Below, one piece after another: positions 32,943 to 41,571 of a stretch of DNA of 64,000 nt. Within the stretch, counting starts at the first letter, position 1. Every line of letters starts with the position of its first letter. The position numbers were made by a program, and so were the translations under genes. The notes under the pieces are model-generated. The model saw only the letters and a list, made by a program, of their open reading frames with translations, had not been told where the DNA came from and made no database searches. Source of the stretch: Marinilongibacter aquaticus (GTDB lineage: Bacteria > Bacteroidota > Bacteroidia > Cytophagales > Spirosomataceae); NCBI RefSeq assembly GCF_020149935.1, contig NZ_CP083757.1, positions 1,612,001 to 1,676,000 of the forward strand, in the 5' to 3' direction.

Positions 32943-33103
32943 GCTTACTTTTTAAGCCAAATTACGGTTTAAGACTTAATTTGCAATCATAAACAAGGCT
33001 TTCCTACGTTTAGATGCATAAGCTATCAAAGCAATAAACAACATTTGCGGCTCTTGAGTTTAGACGTGTTTTTTTAATTTTATTTCCGGGCCAAGCTTTT
33101 CTT

Positions 33104-34618
33104 ATGGATTGGACTTCTATTCATAGAATCTCAAAATTCACTTTACTTATCTGGTTCCTCTTTTTGGGGGCCTTCTCGGAATCTCTGGCTCAATTGGCCA
33201 TCACCGAACTCGTTTCCTCCGACGAAGGCCAAACCACCAAACTCGAATTTACCGTCGGCAACAATTACACCGTGGAACAGCTTGATGATTCGGGGGCATG
33301 GCAAAATATCGGACAGTCTTCAAACGGCACTTTCACGGCCAATGGCCTCGACCCCGCCAAAGCCTATTGCTACAGAGTTACTGGAATAGACGCCAGTAGC
33401 GGCATTCCGCTTAACCCTTCGAATACCGTTTGCGAAATCCAGATCGACGCCCAACTCATCAATACGCAAACCACTGAAATAAGCTGGACACTTCCCCAGT
33501 CGCCTGGAATAGCACAATTGGGCATGAGCAGGGCCAAATTAATTCGCGATGAAAAGAACTGTACATCGTGCAGCCGAACGCTTCCAGTAAATTTGAAAGT
33601 AGATCCAAGCCCCTACACCGATGCCAACCTTGATTGCACTGTGGAATATATTTACAATGCCGAGTTGTATTATCCATTGGTGGGAACTGGCGTAAGAATT
33701 GTCTCGGAAGATGTAGAGGTTAATCCTTCAAGTTTGGCGGGCCTCAGCATACCCGAAGGTGTATTGCTTGCGAGCCTATCGCCAACCGATGCCAGCATGG
33801 CCGAGCTGCTGGTTTTGGGCGGACCTTTGGATGGCTCAAGCCTTTATCGCTTTTTAAAGAAAGGCCCAAACGAGAGCAATTACAGCCAAATTGGAAGTGA
33901 TTCGCCCTCAACAAGTACCACGGATCCGATCACTTCCCCCGAAAGTGGATCATACTGTTATAAGTTCCAATACCAAGACAACTGTGGGCAATTCACGCAG
34001 GCTTCTGAACCCAGCTGTACGGTTTACCTCAAAGGCAATGTAAACGAATTGACCTGGAACGCATGGCAGCTTCAGCCCTCTCCATTGGTTATTGGCAACC
34101 AAAGCTATCAGGTCTTGCTTTTCGATCCCACGTCGAGCAGTTTCCAGCCCATACTCCCCAATGGCCTGACAAACAATTTATTTTTCTCACTGCAAGACAT
34201 TGTAGCCAATGCGACCGAAGCCGTACTGAAATTCAAAATACAAACGGAACAAGATATTCTTGACCCAAGCGGTTCGGGATACTCTTCGCCGCATCGTGCT
34301 TACAGCAATGTTTTCGAACTCACAATTCCTCCAACAGTATGGGTGCCCACGGCCCTCAACCCCAAAAGCAGCATTGCGGCCAACCAAAGCCTGGTCATAC
34401 ACAGCAAATTTTTACAGTCCGGAAACATTCAGATTTATGACCGTTGGGGCACTTTGATTTTCCGTGGCGACATTTTGGACCAGAGCAAAGCCTGGAACGG
34501 CACTGCTTGGAACAAAGGCGGAGAATTGCCCGCTGGACATTACAGTTTTCGCCTTGTGGGGCAAGACGAAGCCGGGCAAACCTTTAGCCAAAAAGGTTCC
34601 GTATTTTTGATAAAGTAA
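33104..34618 (+). CDS. Secreted protein with T9SS type-B (gliding motility-associated) C-terminal domain
   Basis: A 504-residue exported protein. A signal peptide (to about 29) is followed by beta-rich regions with fibronectin-like traits (AYCYRVTGIDAS near 100; GSYCYKFQYQDNCG near 285) and several cysteine pairs. The C-terminal 85 residues carry the gliding-motility sorting domain: PPTVWVPTALNP, IQIYDRWGTLIFRGD, WNGTAWNKGGELPAGHYSFRL and a final strand GSVFLIK. Such domains direct secretion by the type IX system and are retained in type-B substrates. The ligand or function is unknown; an adhesin-like role is plausible. Confidence 0.88.
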   Translation: MDWTSIHRISKFTLLIWFLFLGAFSESLAQLAITELVSSDEGQTTKLEFTVGNNYTVEQLDDSGAWQNIGQSSNGTFTANGLDPAKAYCYRVTGIDASSGIPLNPSNTVCEIQIDAQLINTQTTEISWTLPQSPGIAQLGMSRAKLIRDEKNCTSCSRTLPVNLKVDPSPYTDANLDCTVEYIYNAELYYPLVGTGVRIVSEDVEVNPSSLAGLSIPEGVLLASLSPTDASMAELLVLGGPLDGSSLYRFLKKGPNESNYSQIGSDSPSTSTTDPITSPESGSYCYKFQYQDNCGQFTQASEPSCTVYLKGNVNELTWNAWQLQPSPLVIGNQSYQVLLFDPTSSSFQPILPNGLTNNLFFSLQDIVANATEAVLKFKIQTEQDILDPSGSGYSSPHRAYSNVFELTIPPTVWVPTALNPKSSIAANQSLVIHSKFLQSGNIQIYDRWGTLIFRGDILDQSKAWNGTAWNKGGELPAGHYSFRLVGQDEAGQTFSQKGSVFLIK

Positions 34619-34648
34619 AGCAAGTTTCACACAGCGGTCAGAATTCAT

Positions 34649-34656
34649 TATTTTTG
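34649..34656 (+). promoter_or_regulatory. -7 promoter element of the ybaB operon
   Basis: TATTTTTG, exact TAnnTTTG, 22 bases before the ATG at 34679. Confidence 0.5.
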
Positions 34657-34678
34657 CAAATCAATTAAACACAAAATC

Positions 34679-35023
34679 ATGGGAATTTTTGATATGGCCG
34701 GAATGCTGGGCAATGTGAAAGAAATGCAAGCCAAAATGCAGGAGGCTCAAGAAAAGCTAAGCGAGCTCACGGCTGAAGGCGAAGCAGGCGGAGGAATGGT
34801 GAAAGTAGTGGCCAATGGCAAAAAAAGCCTTGTGAGCGTGAATATCGAACCCGAACTGCTGAATAAAGAAGAAATCGATATACTTCAGGATCTGATCGTT
34901 GCCGCGGCCAACAAGGCTTTAGAAAATGCTGAAGAACTGGCCAAAGAAGAAATGCAAAACGCCACCAAAGGCATGTTACCCAATATTCCGGGTATGGATC
35001 TCGATTCCCTCTTTAAAAAATAA
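34679..35023 (+). CDS. YbaB/EbfC family nucleoid-associated protein
   Basis: A 114-residue DNA-binding protein. The long first helix (LGNVKEMQAKMQEAQEKLSE, residues 10-29) and the strand region AEGEAGGGMVKVVANGKKSLVSVNI (in pieces from 32) are typical of the YbaB/EbfC dimer that wraps DNA. Usual length. The partner recR or dnaX is not next to it; instead a glycosyltransferase gene starts two bases after its stop, followed by coaE with overlap. Confidence 0.93.
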   Translation: MGIFDMAGMLGNVKEMQAKMQEAQEKLSELTAEGEAGGGMVKVVANGKKSLVSVNIEPELLNKEEIDILQDLIVAAANKALENAEELAKEEMQNATKGMLPNIPGMDLDSLFKK

Positions 35024-35025
35024 CA

Positions 35026-36021
35026 GTGAAACTCGCCGTAGTTATTTTAAATTTCAATGGTGCAAAACACCTTGAAACTTTCTTGCCTTCAGTTGTAAAA
35101 TACAGCGAAGCCCCTATTTGGGTGGCAGACAACGGCAGTGCAGACAATTCGAAAAAAGTCGTAGAGGGCTTTGCACAAGTCAATTGGCTGGCACTCGATC
35201 AAAATTATGGCTATGCCGGAGGCTACAACGAAGCCTTGAAAAAAATCGATGCCGAAATCTACATTCTGCTCAATTCTGACGTCGAGGTGACCGAGCATTG
35301 GCTGAATCCAATGCGAAAAACATTTGAAGAAAAACCGGAAGTAGTCGCCATACAACCCAAGATACTTTCTTATACCCAAAAAGGCTCGTTTGAATATGCA
35401 GGTGCCAGTGGCGGACTGCTCGATCTCTGGGGTGTGCCATTCTGCCGTGGAAGAATCTTCAATCGTTGTGAAAAAGACGAAGGGCAATACAATGAAGAGG
35501 CCGAAATATTCTGGGCTTCGGGAGCTTGCCTTGCTATACGCAGTGCGGCCTTCTGGGAAGCAGGGGGTTTCGATCCTTCCTTTTTTGCCCACATGGAAGA
35601 AATCGACCTTTGCTGGCGGCTGCACAGCCTGGGCAAAAGCATTTATGCCAAACCCGAAAGTGTAGTTTATCATCTCGGTGGCGGCACATTGCACAAGAGC
35701 AATCCCCGAAAAACCTATCTCAATTACCGAAATGGTTTAATCATGCTCTTGAAAAACCTGCCGAAAAAAGTATTGATCCGCCGTATATTCGTTCGCCTGA
35801 TTTTGGACGGATTCTCGGGTGTTTCATTTTTGTTCAAAGGCCAATGGCGGGATACCTTGGCCATTATCAAGGCCCATTTCCATTTTTATGCCTTGGCTCC
35901 AAAAGTGTATAAAGCCAGCAAAAACGCCCCGCGTTCCGACAAGGCCCTCGCTCCTTTTTCTATCGTGTGGCAATTTTATCTACTCAATCGCAAAACCTAT
36001 ACAGCTCTTCCCCATGATTGA
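35026..36021 (+). CDS. Family 2 glycosyltransferase
   Basis: A 331-residue GT2 enzyme with a GTG start two bases after the ybaB stop. Motifs: VVILNFNGAKHLETF (N-terminal), VADNGSADNS, ILLNSDVEV (the DxD-type metal site), and HMEEIDLCWRL (ED-type catalytic acid region). These are shared with rhamnosyl- and other dTDP-sugar transferases that extend surface glycans. A hydrophobic/amphipathic C-terminal part (about 235-290) may attach to the membrane. It overlaps the coaE start by eight bases. Donor and acceptor are unknown. Confidence 0.9.
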   Translation: MKLAVVILNFNGAKHLETFLPSVVKYSEAPIWVADNGSADNSKKVVEGFAQVNWLALDQNYGYAGGYNEALKKIDAEIYILLNSDVEVTEHWLNPMRKTFEEKPEVVAIQPKILSYTQKGSFEYAGASGGLLDLWGVPFCRGRIFNRCEKDEGQYNEEAEIFWASGACLAIRSAAFWEAGGFDPSFFAHMEEIDLCWRLHSLGKSIYAKPESVVYHLGGGTLHKSNPRKTYLNYRNGLIMLLKNLPKKVLIRRIFVRLILDGFSGVSFLFKGQWRDTLAIIKAHFHFYALAPKVYKASKNAPRSDKALAPFSIVWQFYLLNRKTYTALPHD

Positions 36022-36592
36022 TGTCCTACTTACTGGCGGTATCGGTTCGGGCAAATCAACAGTAGCCCGCTTTTTCGAAATCTTGGGCACGCCTGTGTAT
36101 TATGCAGACAAAGAAGCCAATTGGCTTATTGAGAATCAGCCGCAAATAGTGACCGAAATCACAGCCTTATTCGGAGAAGAAGCCTACGAAAATGGGCAAT
36201 ACAATCGTGCCTACATTGCGGCCCGAGTATTCGAAGATACCGCCTTACTAAAAAAGCTGAACGGCATTGTCCATCCTCAGGTGGGAGCACATTATGAAAA
36301 ATGGAAAGAAACCCAAAAGGGACACTGTTATATTATAAAAGAAGCCGCACTTGTATCCAAATCCACGGCTTTTGATCGATGCATTTTCGTCTACGCTTCG
36401 AAAGAAGAAAGAATTAGGCGTGTACTGCAAAGGGATCCCTTACGCAGCCAAACGGCCGTTGAAAACATTATGGACAAACAATTGACCGCTGAGGGTTTTC
36501 GAAAATTTGCCGATTTTGAAATCGAGAATGAACACGAATTGCTCATTCCCCAGATATTGAAAATAGACGAAGTACTTAAGTTCAACGCTTAA
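36014..36592 (+). CDS. coaE: Dephospho-CoA kinase
   Basis: A 192-residue P-loop kinase for the last step of coenzyme A synthesis. GGIGSGKST (8-16) is the phosphate-binding loop; NGIVHPQVGAHYEKW and EAALVSKSTAFDRCIFVYA are family segments, with lid arginines in RRVLQRDPLRS. The ATG at 36014 gives the correct family start MIDVLLTGGIGSGKS and overlaps the preceding gene by eight bases. Its 3' end overlaps that of the convergent dnaA gene by 11 bases. Confidence 0.95.
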   Translation: MIDVLLTGGIGSGKSTVARFFEILGTPVYYADKEANWLIENQPQIVTEITALFGEEAYENGQYNRAYIAARVFEDTALLKKLNGIVHPQVGAHYEKWKETQKGHCYIIKEAALVSKSTAFDRCIFVYASKEERIRRVLQRDPLRSQTAVENIMDKQLTAEGFRKFADFEIENEHELLIPQILKIDEVLKFNA

Positions 36593-38009
36593 ATTGCTGC
36601 ATAAGCTTATTCACCGTTTCGTGCATATCCTTATCCGTATCCATCAAATCGTTTACCGTTTGAATGGCATGAATGACCGTACTGTGATCTCTTCCACCAA
36701 AATGATAACCGATAGATTTGAGCGATAAGTTCGTCAATTCCTTGGTCAGATACATGGCAATTTGACGCGGGATCACGATGCTGCGTAAACGACTCTTACT
36801 TTTCAGGTCGGCAATGCGTACACCATAATGTTCTGTAACCACAGAGACAATCGTGTCGATATTCACTTCCTTTTCCGACTCTGTCACGATATGGTTCAAA
36901 GTACGTTTGGCCAGTTCCAAATCGATCACGCGTTGAGTCAAAGAGGCTTGAGCAATCAATGAAATGATCACCCCTTCCAATTCACGCACATTCGAATCGA
37001 TACTGTGAGCCAAATACTCGATTACTTCGTAATCAATCTCAATGCCTTCGTCTTGAACCTTTTTCTGAATAATCGCAATTCTGGTTTCCAAATCTGGACA
37101 TTGCAAATCAGCAGTCAAGCCCCATTTAAACCGCGAAAGCAAACGGTCTTCCATTCCCTCGAGATCACGCGGTGGGCGATCGGAAGTCATCACAATTTGC
37201 TTACCGGATTGGTGCAAGTGATTGAATATATGAAAAAAGGTTTCCTGTGTTTTTTCTTTACCCGAAAGGAATTGCACATCGTCCAAAATCAACACATCCA
37301 CTTGCATGTAAAAAGCCATGAAATCTTGCAGGCTATTGTCGCGAATGGAGTTGATGAACTGACTTGTGAATTTCTCTGAAGAAACATACAATACAATCTT
37401 ATTGCCGAAATGCGATTTGATGTGGTTGCCAATGGCCTGCACAAGGTGGGTTTTACCCAAACCTACTCCACCATAAATCATCAAGGGATTGAAAGAGGTC
37501 ACGCTGGGTTTTTCGGCCACGGCATGGCTGGCCGCACGAGCCAAGCGATTGCAATCGCCTTCAATAAAATTGTTGAACGTATACGAACGGTTCAAAAACG
37601 ACTCGGCCTGGGCACTGTCTACGCCTTTCAAAATAAAAGGACTTTTTACTTTGTCGGTTTTCTCCACTTTTGCCACCGGGTTTGCTTCCTTTTTGGGAGC
37701 TCCGACAGACATGGCTGGGGTGTTTTTGTAGCGATCTCCGCTATCGACAACAATCGAGTATTCCAATTGCCCGTCTTTCCCTAAAGCAAAGTCCAAAGCC
37801 TTACGCAAAAGCTGTACGTAATTATCTTCCAGCCATTCGTAGAAAAATTGACTGGGCACCTGAATCACCAGTTTTTTACCTTGTAGCTTATACGGTATAA
37901 CCGGCTCAAACCAAGTCTTGTAACTCTGCTCTGAAATATGTTGACGAATCACTTTCAAGCAATTGTTCCAGACGTTTCCCGCATTATTTTCAATCAAAGT
38001 AGAGACCAA
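36582..38009 (-). CDS. dnaA: Chromosomal replication initiator DnaA
   Basis: A 475-residue AAA+ protein. Domain I (about 10-85, TWFEPVIPYKLQGK), a linker with proline/lysine stretches, the AAA+ core with Walker A GGVGLGKTH near 180 and Walker B DVLILDDVQFL near 245, and the C-terminal helix-turn-helix with the DnaA signature GGRDHSTVIHA near 440. No ATG exists upstream of the conserved N-terminus; the first start in frame is TTG at 38009, or TTG at 37997. No clear TTATCCACA-type DnaA box was found in the 466 bases upstream, so oriC is not demonstrable here. Confidence 0.96.
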   Translation of the reverse strand: MVSTLIENNAGNVWNNCLKVIRQHISEQSYKTWFEPVIPYKLQGKKLVIQVPSQFFYEWLEDNYVQLLRKALDFALGKDGQLEYSIVVDSGDRYKNTPAMSVGAPKKEANPVAKVEKTDKVKSPFILKGVDSAQAESFLNRSYTFNNFIEGDCNRLARAASHAVAEKPSVTSFNPLMIYGGVGLGKTHLVQAIGNHIKSHFGNKIVLYVSSEKFTSQFINSIRDNSLQDFMAFYMQVDVLILDDVQFLSGKEKTQETFFHIFNHLHQSGKQIVMTSDRPPRDLEGMEDRLLSRFKWGLTADLQCPDLETRIAIIQKKVQDEGIEIDYEVIEYLAHSIDSNVRELEGVIISLIAQASLTQRVIDLELAKRTLNHIVTESEKEVNIDTIVSVVTEHYGVRIADLKSKSRLRSIVIPRQIAMYLTKELTNLSLKSIGYHFGGRDHSTVIHAIQTVNDLMDTDKDMHETVNKLMQQFKR

Positions 38010-38062
38010 TTCACTCAGTATTATAAAGGTAAAACTATTCGGTTTTTCTTTCGAAAAGGATA

Positions 38063-38070
38063 CAAATCTA
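38063..38070 (-). promoter_or_regulatory. -7 promoter element of dnaA
   Basis: TAGATTTG on the minus strand, exact TAnnTTTG, about 53 bases before the TTG start. Confidence 0.45.
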
Positions 38071-38209
38071 ACAAATCAGATGAATGAAAATCGCCTCATT
38101 TCGGAAAAATATTTTAATAAAAAGTGGAGCAAAAACTTGTATCTTAATTTTGTGCAAACCACCTTCTAGTAAAACGTTGCCTACCCTAAGCAGATTCTTT
38201 GAAAAGTAC

Positions 38210-38227
38210 AATGAAAATATTTTCATT
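38210..38227. promoter_or_regulatory. Perfect 18-bp palindrome upstream of dnaA
   Basis: AATGAAAAT-ATTTTCATT, fully self-complementary with no spacer. It lies about 200 bases from dnaA and 250 from the ATP operon start. Confidence 0.4.
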
Positions 38228-38428
38228 CCGCCCGTTTTGCTTAAAAAGTGCAAAAATACGAACTCAATAAAGTAGCCAATAATTGAAGAATACACAAATA
38301 TTTTTTTGCATTTTTTCTTAAACGGTTCGATTAAAGCCCATTAGGCATATTCGCCCACAAACGCCCCCATTTTTAGAAGCATTCGGGCATGCCCAAACGC
38401 AAAGGGTGATAATTTGCCCGACAGTAGT

Positions 38429-38436
38429 TAATTTTG
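38429..38436 (+). promoter_or_regulatory. -7 promoter element of the ATP synthase operon
   Basis: TAATTTTG, exact TAnnTTTG, 39 bases before the ATG at 38476. Confidence 0.45.
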
Positions 38437-38475
38437 CATTTGAAACGAGTAAAGCAGACCGAAAAAAAAGAGCGA

Positions 38476-38844
38476 ATGAAAGTATGGAAGAAATATTTGT
38501 TAATTGTCTTTTTTGCAATTGCATTTTTTTTAGCCGATCGTTTTGGCCCAATTTCATACTTACATGAGAAGAAATGGTACATTCTTGGCTTTTTTGCCGC
38601 CCTTTCCTTTTTGCAGAATACACTCATATCTCAAGTGATCGGCGACAAAAAAGGCCAATTTATCCAGTTTTATCTTACATTCACTGTCATCAGGCTTGTG
38701 GCAAGCATTCTGTTTGTAGGCTTTTTCATTTGGAAAGGCACGGCAAACCTCACAATGTTTCTAATTGACTTTTTTGTACTTTATTTATGTTTCACCTTGT
38801 TTGAAATTATAAGTATAAGTAGTAACTTGCGGCGTTTTTCGTGA
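38476..38844 (+). CDS. Small four-helix membrane protein, AtpI-like by position
   Basis: A 122-residue protein with about four membrane helices (roughly 6-24, 34-52, 62-84 and 88-112). Sequence motifs do not identify it. Its size, topology and place directly before atpB match AtpI-type assembly factors for the c-ring, but no clear AtpI signature is visible, so this is positional inference. The ATG at 38476 is chosen because it follows the promoter element. Confidence 0.65.
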   Translation: MKVWKKYLLIVFFAIAFFLADRFGPISYLHEKKWYILGFFAALSFLQNTLISQVIGDKKGQFIQFYLTFTVIRLVASILFVGFFIWKGTANLTMFLIDFFVLYLCFTLFEIISISSNLRRFS

Positions 38845-38881
38845 GGACGGTACAAAACCGTCTAAAAGTGATATAATAATA

Positions 38882-40209
<1,328 letters not shown>

Positions 40210-40223
40210 TCTCAAACAAAATT

Positions 40224-40263
40224 GTTTTGCTCTGCTCACATTAGGTGTCAGAGCAAAACTTTT
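40224..40263 (+). terminator. Hairpin/attenuator between atpE and atpF
   Basis: Perfect 11-bp stem GTTTTGCTCTG (40224-40234) / CAGAGCAAAAC (40249-40259), 14-base loop, then four Ts. It lies inside the operon, 15 bases after the atpE stop and 32 before atpF. A partial terminator or a 3'-end stabiliser for atpE mRNA would suit the high copy number of subunit c. Confidence 0.6.
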
Positions 40264-40294
40264 CTAAAACAGACGATTTAATTTTTTAAATAAA

Positions 40295-40789
40295 ATGGAA
40301 TTATTAACCCCGAGTGTAGGCCTTTTATTCTGGCAATTTCTTATTTTCTTAGCCCTTGTTTTCCTTCTTCGCAAATTTGCATGGAAAGGCATTCTGTCTG
40401 CATTGAAAGAGCGTGAAAACGACATCAGCTCTGCTCTTCAAATGGCCGAAGAAACAAGAGCCGAAATGGCCAAATTGAAATCAGACAACGAGAAACTTCT
40501 GGCCGAAGCCCGTGCTGAAAGAGATGAAATCTTGAAAACAGCAAAAGAGACTGCAAATAAGCTTATAGATGAAGCCAAAAACAAAGCGACTGCTGAAGCC
40601 AATGCGATAATCGCCGATGCCAAAGAGGCTATCAGCCATGAAAGAAGCAATATGCTCGAAAGCCTGAGAAAAGACGTGGCTGGTTTGTCTATCGAAATTG
40701 CCGAAAAAATCCTAAGAAAGGAATTGAGCGACAAAGAGGCTCAATCTGCTCTTGTATCTGAGCTTATCGCAGACGCAAGATTGAACTAA
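40295..40789 (+). CDS. atpF: F-type ATP synthase subunit b
   Basis: A 164-residue stator protein with one N-terminal membrane helix (about 5-24) and a long heptad-patterned charged helix (ALKERENDISSALQMAEETR onward) that dimerises and reaches F1. LSIEIAEKILRKEL near 130-143 is the typical C-terminal contact region. Gene order atpE-atpF-atpH is normal. Only one b-type gene is present, so a homodimer is expected. Confidence 0.95.
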   Translation: MELLTPSVGLLFWQFLIFLALVFLLRKFAWKGILSALKERENDISSALQMAEETRAEMAKLKSDNEKLLAEARAERDEILKTAKETANKLIDEAKNKATAEANAIIADAKEAISHERSNMLESLRKDVAGLSIEIAEKILRKELSDKEAQSALVSELIADARLN

Positions 40790-40825
40790 TTCAAGACTAA
40801 AAAGATTTATATAAGCAAATCCTAT

Positions 40826-40839
40826 CTGTGTATACACAG
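40826..40839 (+). other. Perfect palindrome/hairpin between atpF and atpH
   Basis: CTGTG-TATA-CACAG, 26 bases before atpH. No T-run follows. It may be an mRNA processing or stability element. Confidence 0.35.
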
Positions 40840-40864
40840 GTATGGAATAAAAAGACTTTAACAC

Positions 40865-41398
40865 ATGTCAAACGCAGTAGTAGCATATCGGTACGCAAAA
40901 GCTTTGATCGACCTCTCGATCGAACAGAAAGTATTGAACGAGGTCAATGCAGATATGAAGCTTTTTCAAAGCGTAGCGGAAGAGAACAAGGAGTTCATGT
41001 CTGTTATGGCCAACCCGATTGTGCGTCAAGATAAAAAGAATAAGATCTTAAAAAATATCTTCGAAAAAAATGTACATCCGGTGACTTTTTCGATTTTTAA
41101 GGTCTTAACGAAGAAAAATAGAGAAAGTTTGATCCTTTCGATTTCAAAAGAGTTCCAAAAGTTGTATAATGAAATCAATAATATCAAACACGCGATCGTT
41201 ACTACTGTTGATGATATCAACGCAACGCAACGCAACGAATTCTTGAAGATATTGAAAGACGCAACAGGGAAAGATATCGAGCTTGAAGAGCGTACAGATA
41301 AAAGTTTGATCGGTGGCTATATCCTGAAAATTGGTGATACCCAAGTGGATACATCGGTGAAGAAAAGAATTAATGACTTAAAGCTTTCAATGGCTTAA
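40865..41398 (+). CDS. atpH: F-type ATP synthase subunit delta
   Basis: A 177-residue protein linking the stator to F1. The helical N-terminal domain (YRYAKALIDLSIEQK) and the C-terminal IGGYILKIGDTQVDTSVKKRINDL are diagnostic for the OSCP/delta family. It is the last gene of this ATP operon: a rho-independent terminator follows within 47 bases and atpA/atpG do not. Confidence 0.94.
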   Translation: MSNAVVAYRYAKALIDLSIEQKVLNEVNADMKLFQSVAEENKEFMSVMANPIVRQDKKNKILKNIFEKNVHPVTFSIFKVLTKKNRESLILSISKEFQKLYNEINNIKHAIVTTVDDINATQRNEFLKILKDATGKDIELEERTDKSLIGGYILKIGDTQVDTSVKKRINDLKLSMA

Positions 41399-41444
41399 AA
41401 GTCGATAAAAATATTAGTTTTCATGGCTATAAAGTTGAGAAATG

Positions 41445-41469
41445 CCCTCGATGTTATCGAGGGTTTTTT
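41445..41469 (+). terminator. Terminator of the ATP synthase operon
   Basis: Perfect 8-bp stem CCCTCGAT (41445-41452) / ATCGAGGG (41456-41463), loop GTT, then six Ts. Confidence 0.9.
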
Positions 41470-41508
41470 CTTGCCCTATATCCTGATCAAACTAGGGAAC
41501 CGCAAAAT

Positions 41509-41529
41509 GAAAAAGGGGCTTTCGCCCCT
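41509..41529 (-). terminator. Terminator of the minus-strand TonB barrel gene
   Basis: Stem AGGGGC (41514-41519) / GCCCCT (41524-41529), loop TTTC. On the minus strand it is followed by a T-run (A-run on plus just left of 41515). Confidence 0.75.
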
Positions 41530-41571
41530 CTCCCACTTTCTATTTTAGAATCGCTTCGCTGCTTTCTGTTC

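Larger units (their letters stand above)
38010..38475. other. 466-base divergent region between dnaA and the ATP synthase operon
   Basis: AT-rich, with a dnaA -7 element at 38063-38070, a perfect 18-bp palindrome at 38210-38227, and a -7 element for the ATP operon at 38429-38436. Poly-T stretches occur near 38300. No gene, no tRNA and no canonical DnaA box was seen. Confidence 0.6.

Noticed and set aside
32903-33103. FMN riboswitch ahead of ribBA
   Set aside because: The conserved FMN aptamer segments are not present; a plain promoter element lies close to the gene.
38320-38400. tRNA-like GGTTCGATT segment
   Set aside because: Only the T-loop-like string occurs; there is no acceptor stem or anticodon arm around it.
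38010-38475. Possible oriC next to dnaA
   Set aside because: No TTATCCACA-type boxes or iterons were found by eye; only AT-richness and one palindrome remain, which is not enough.
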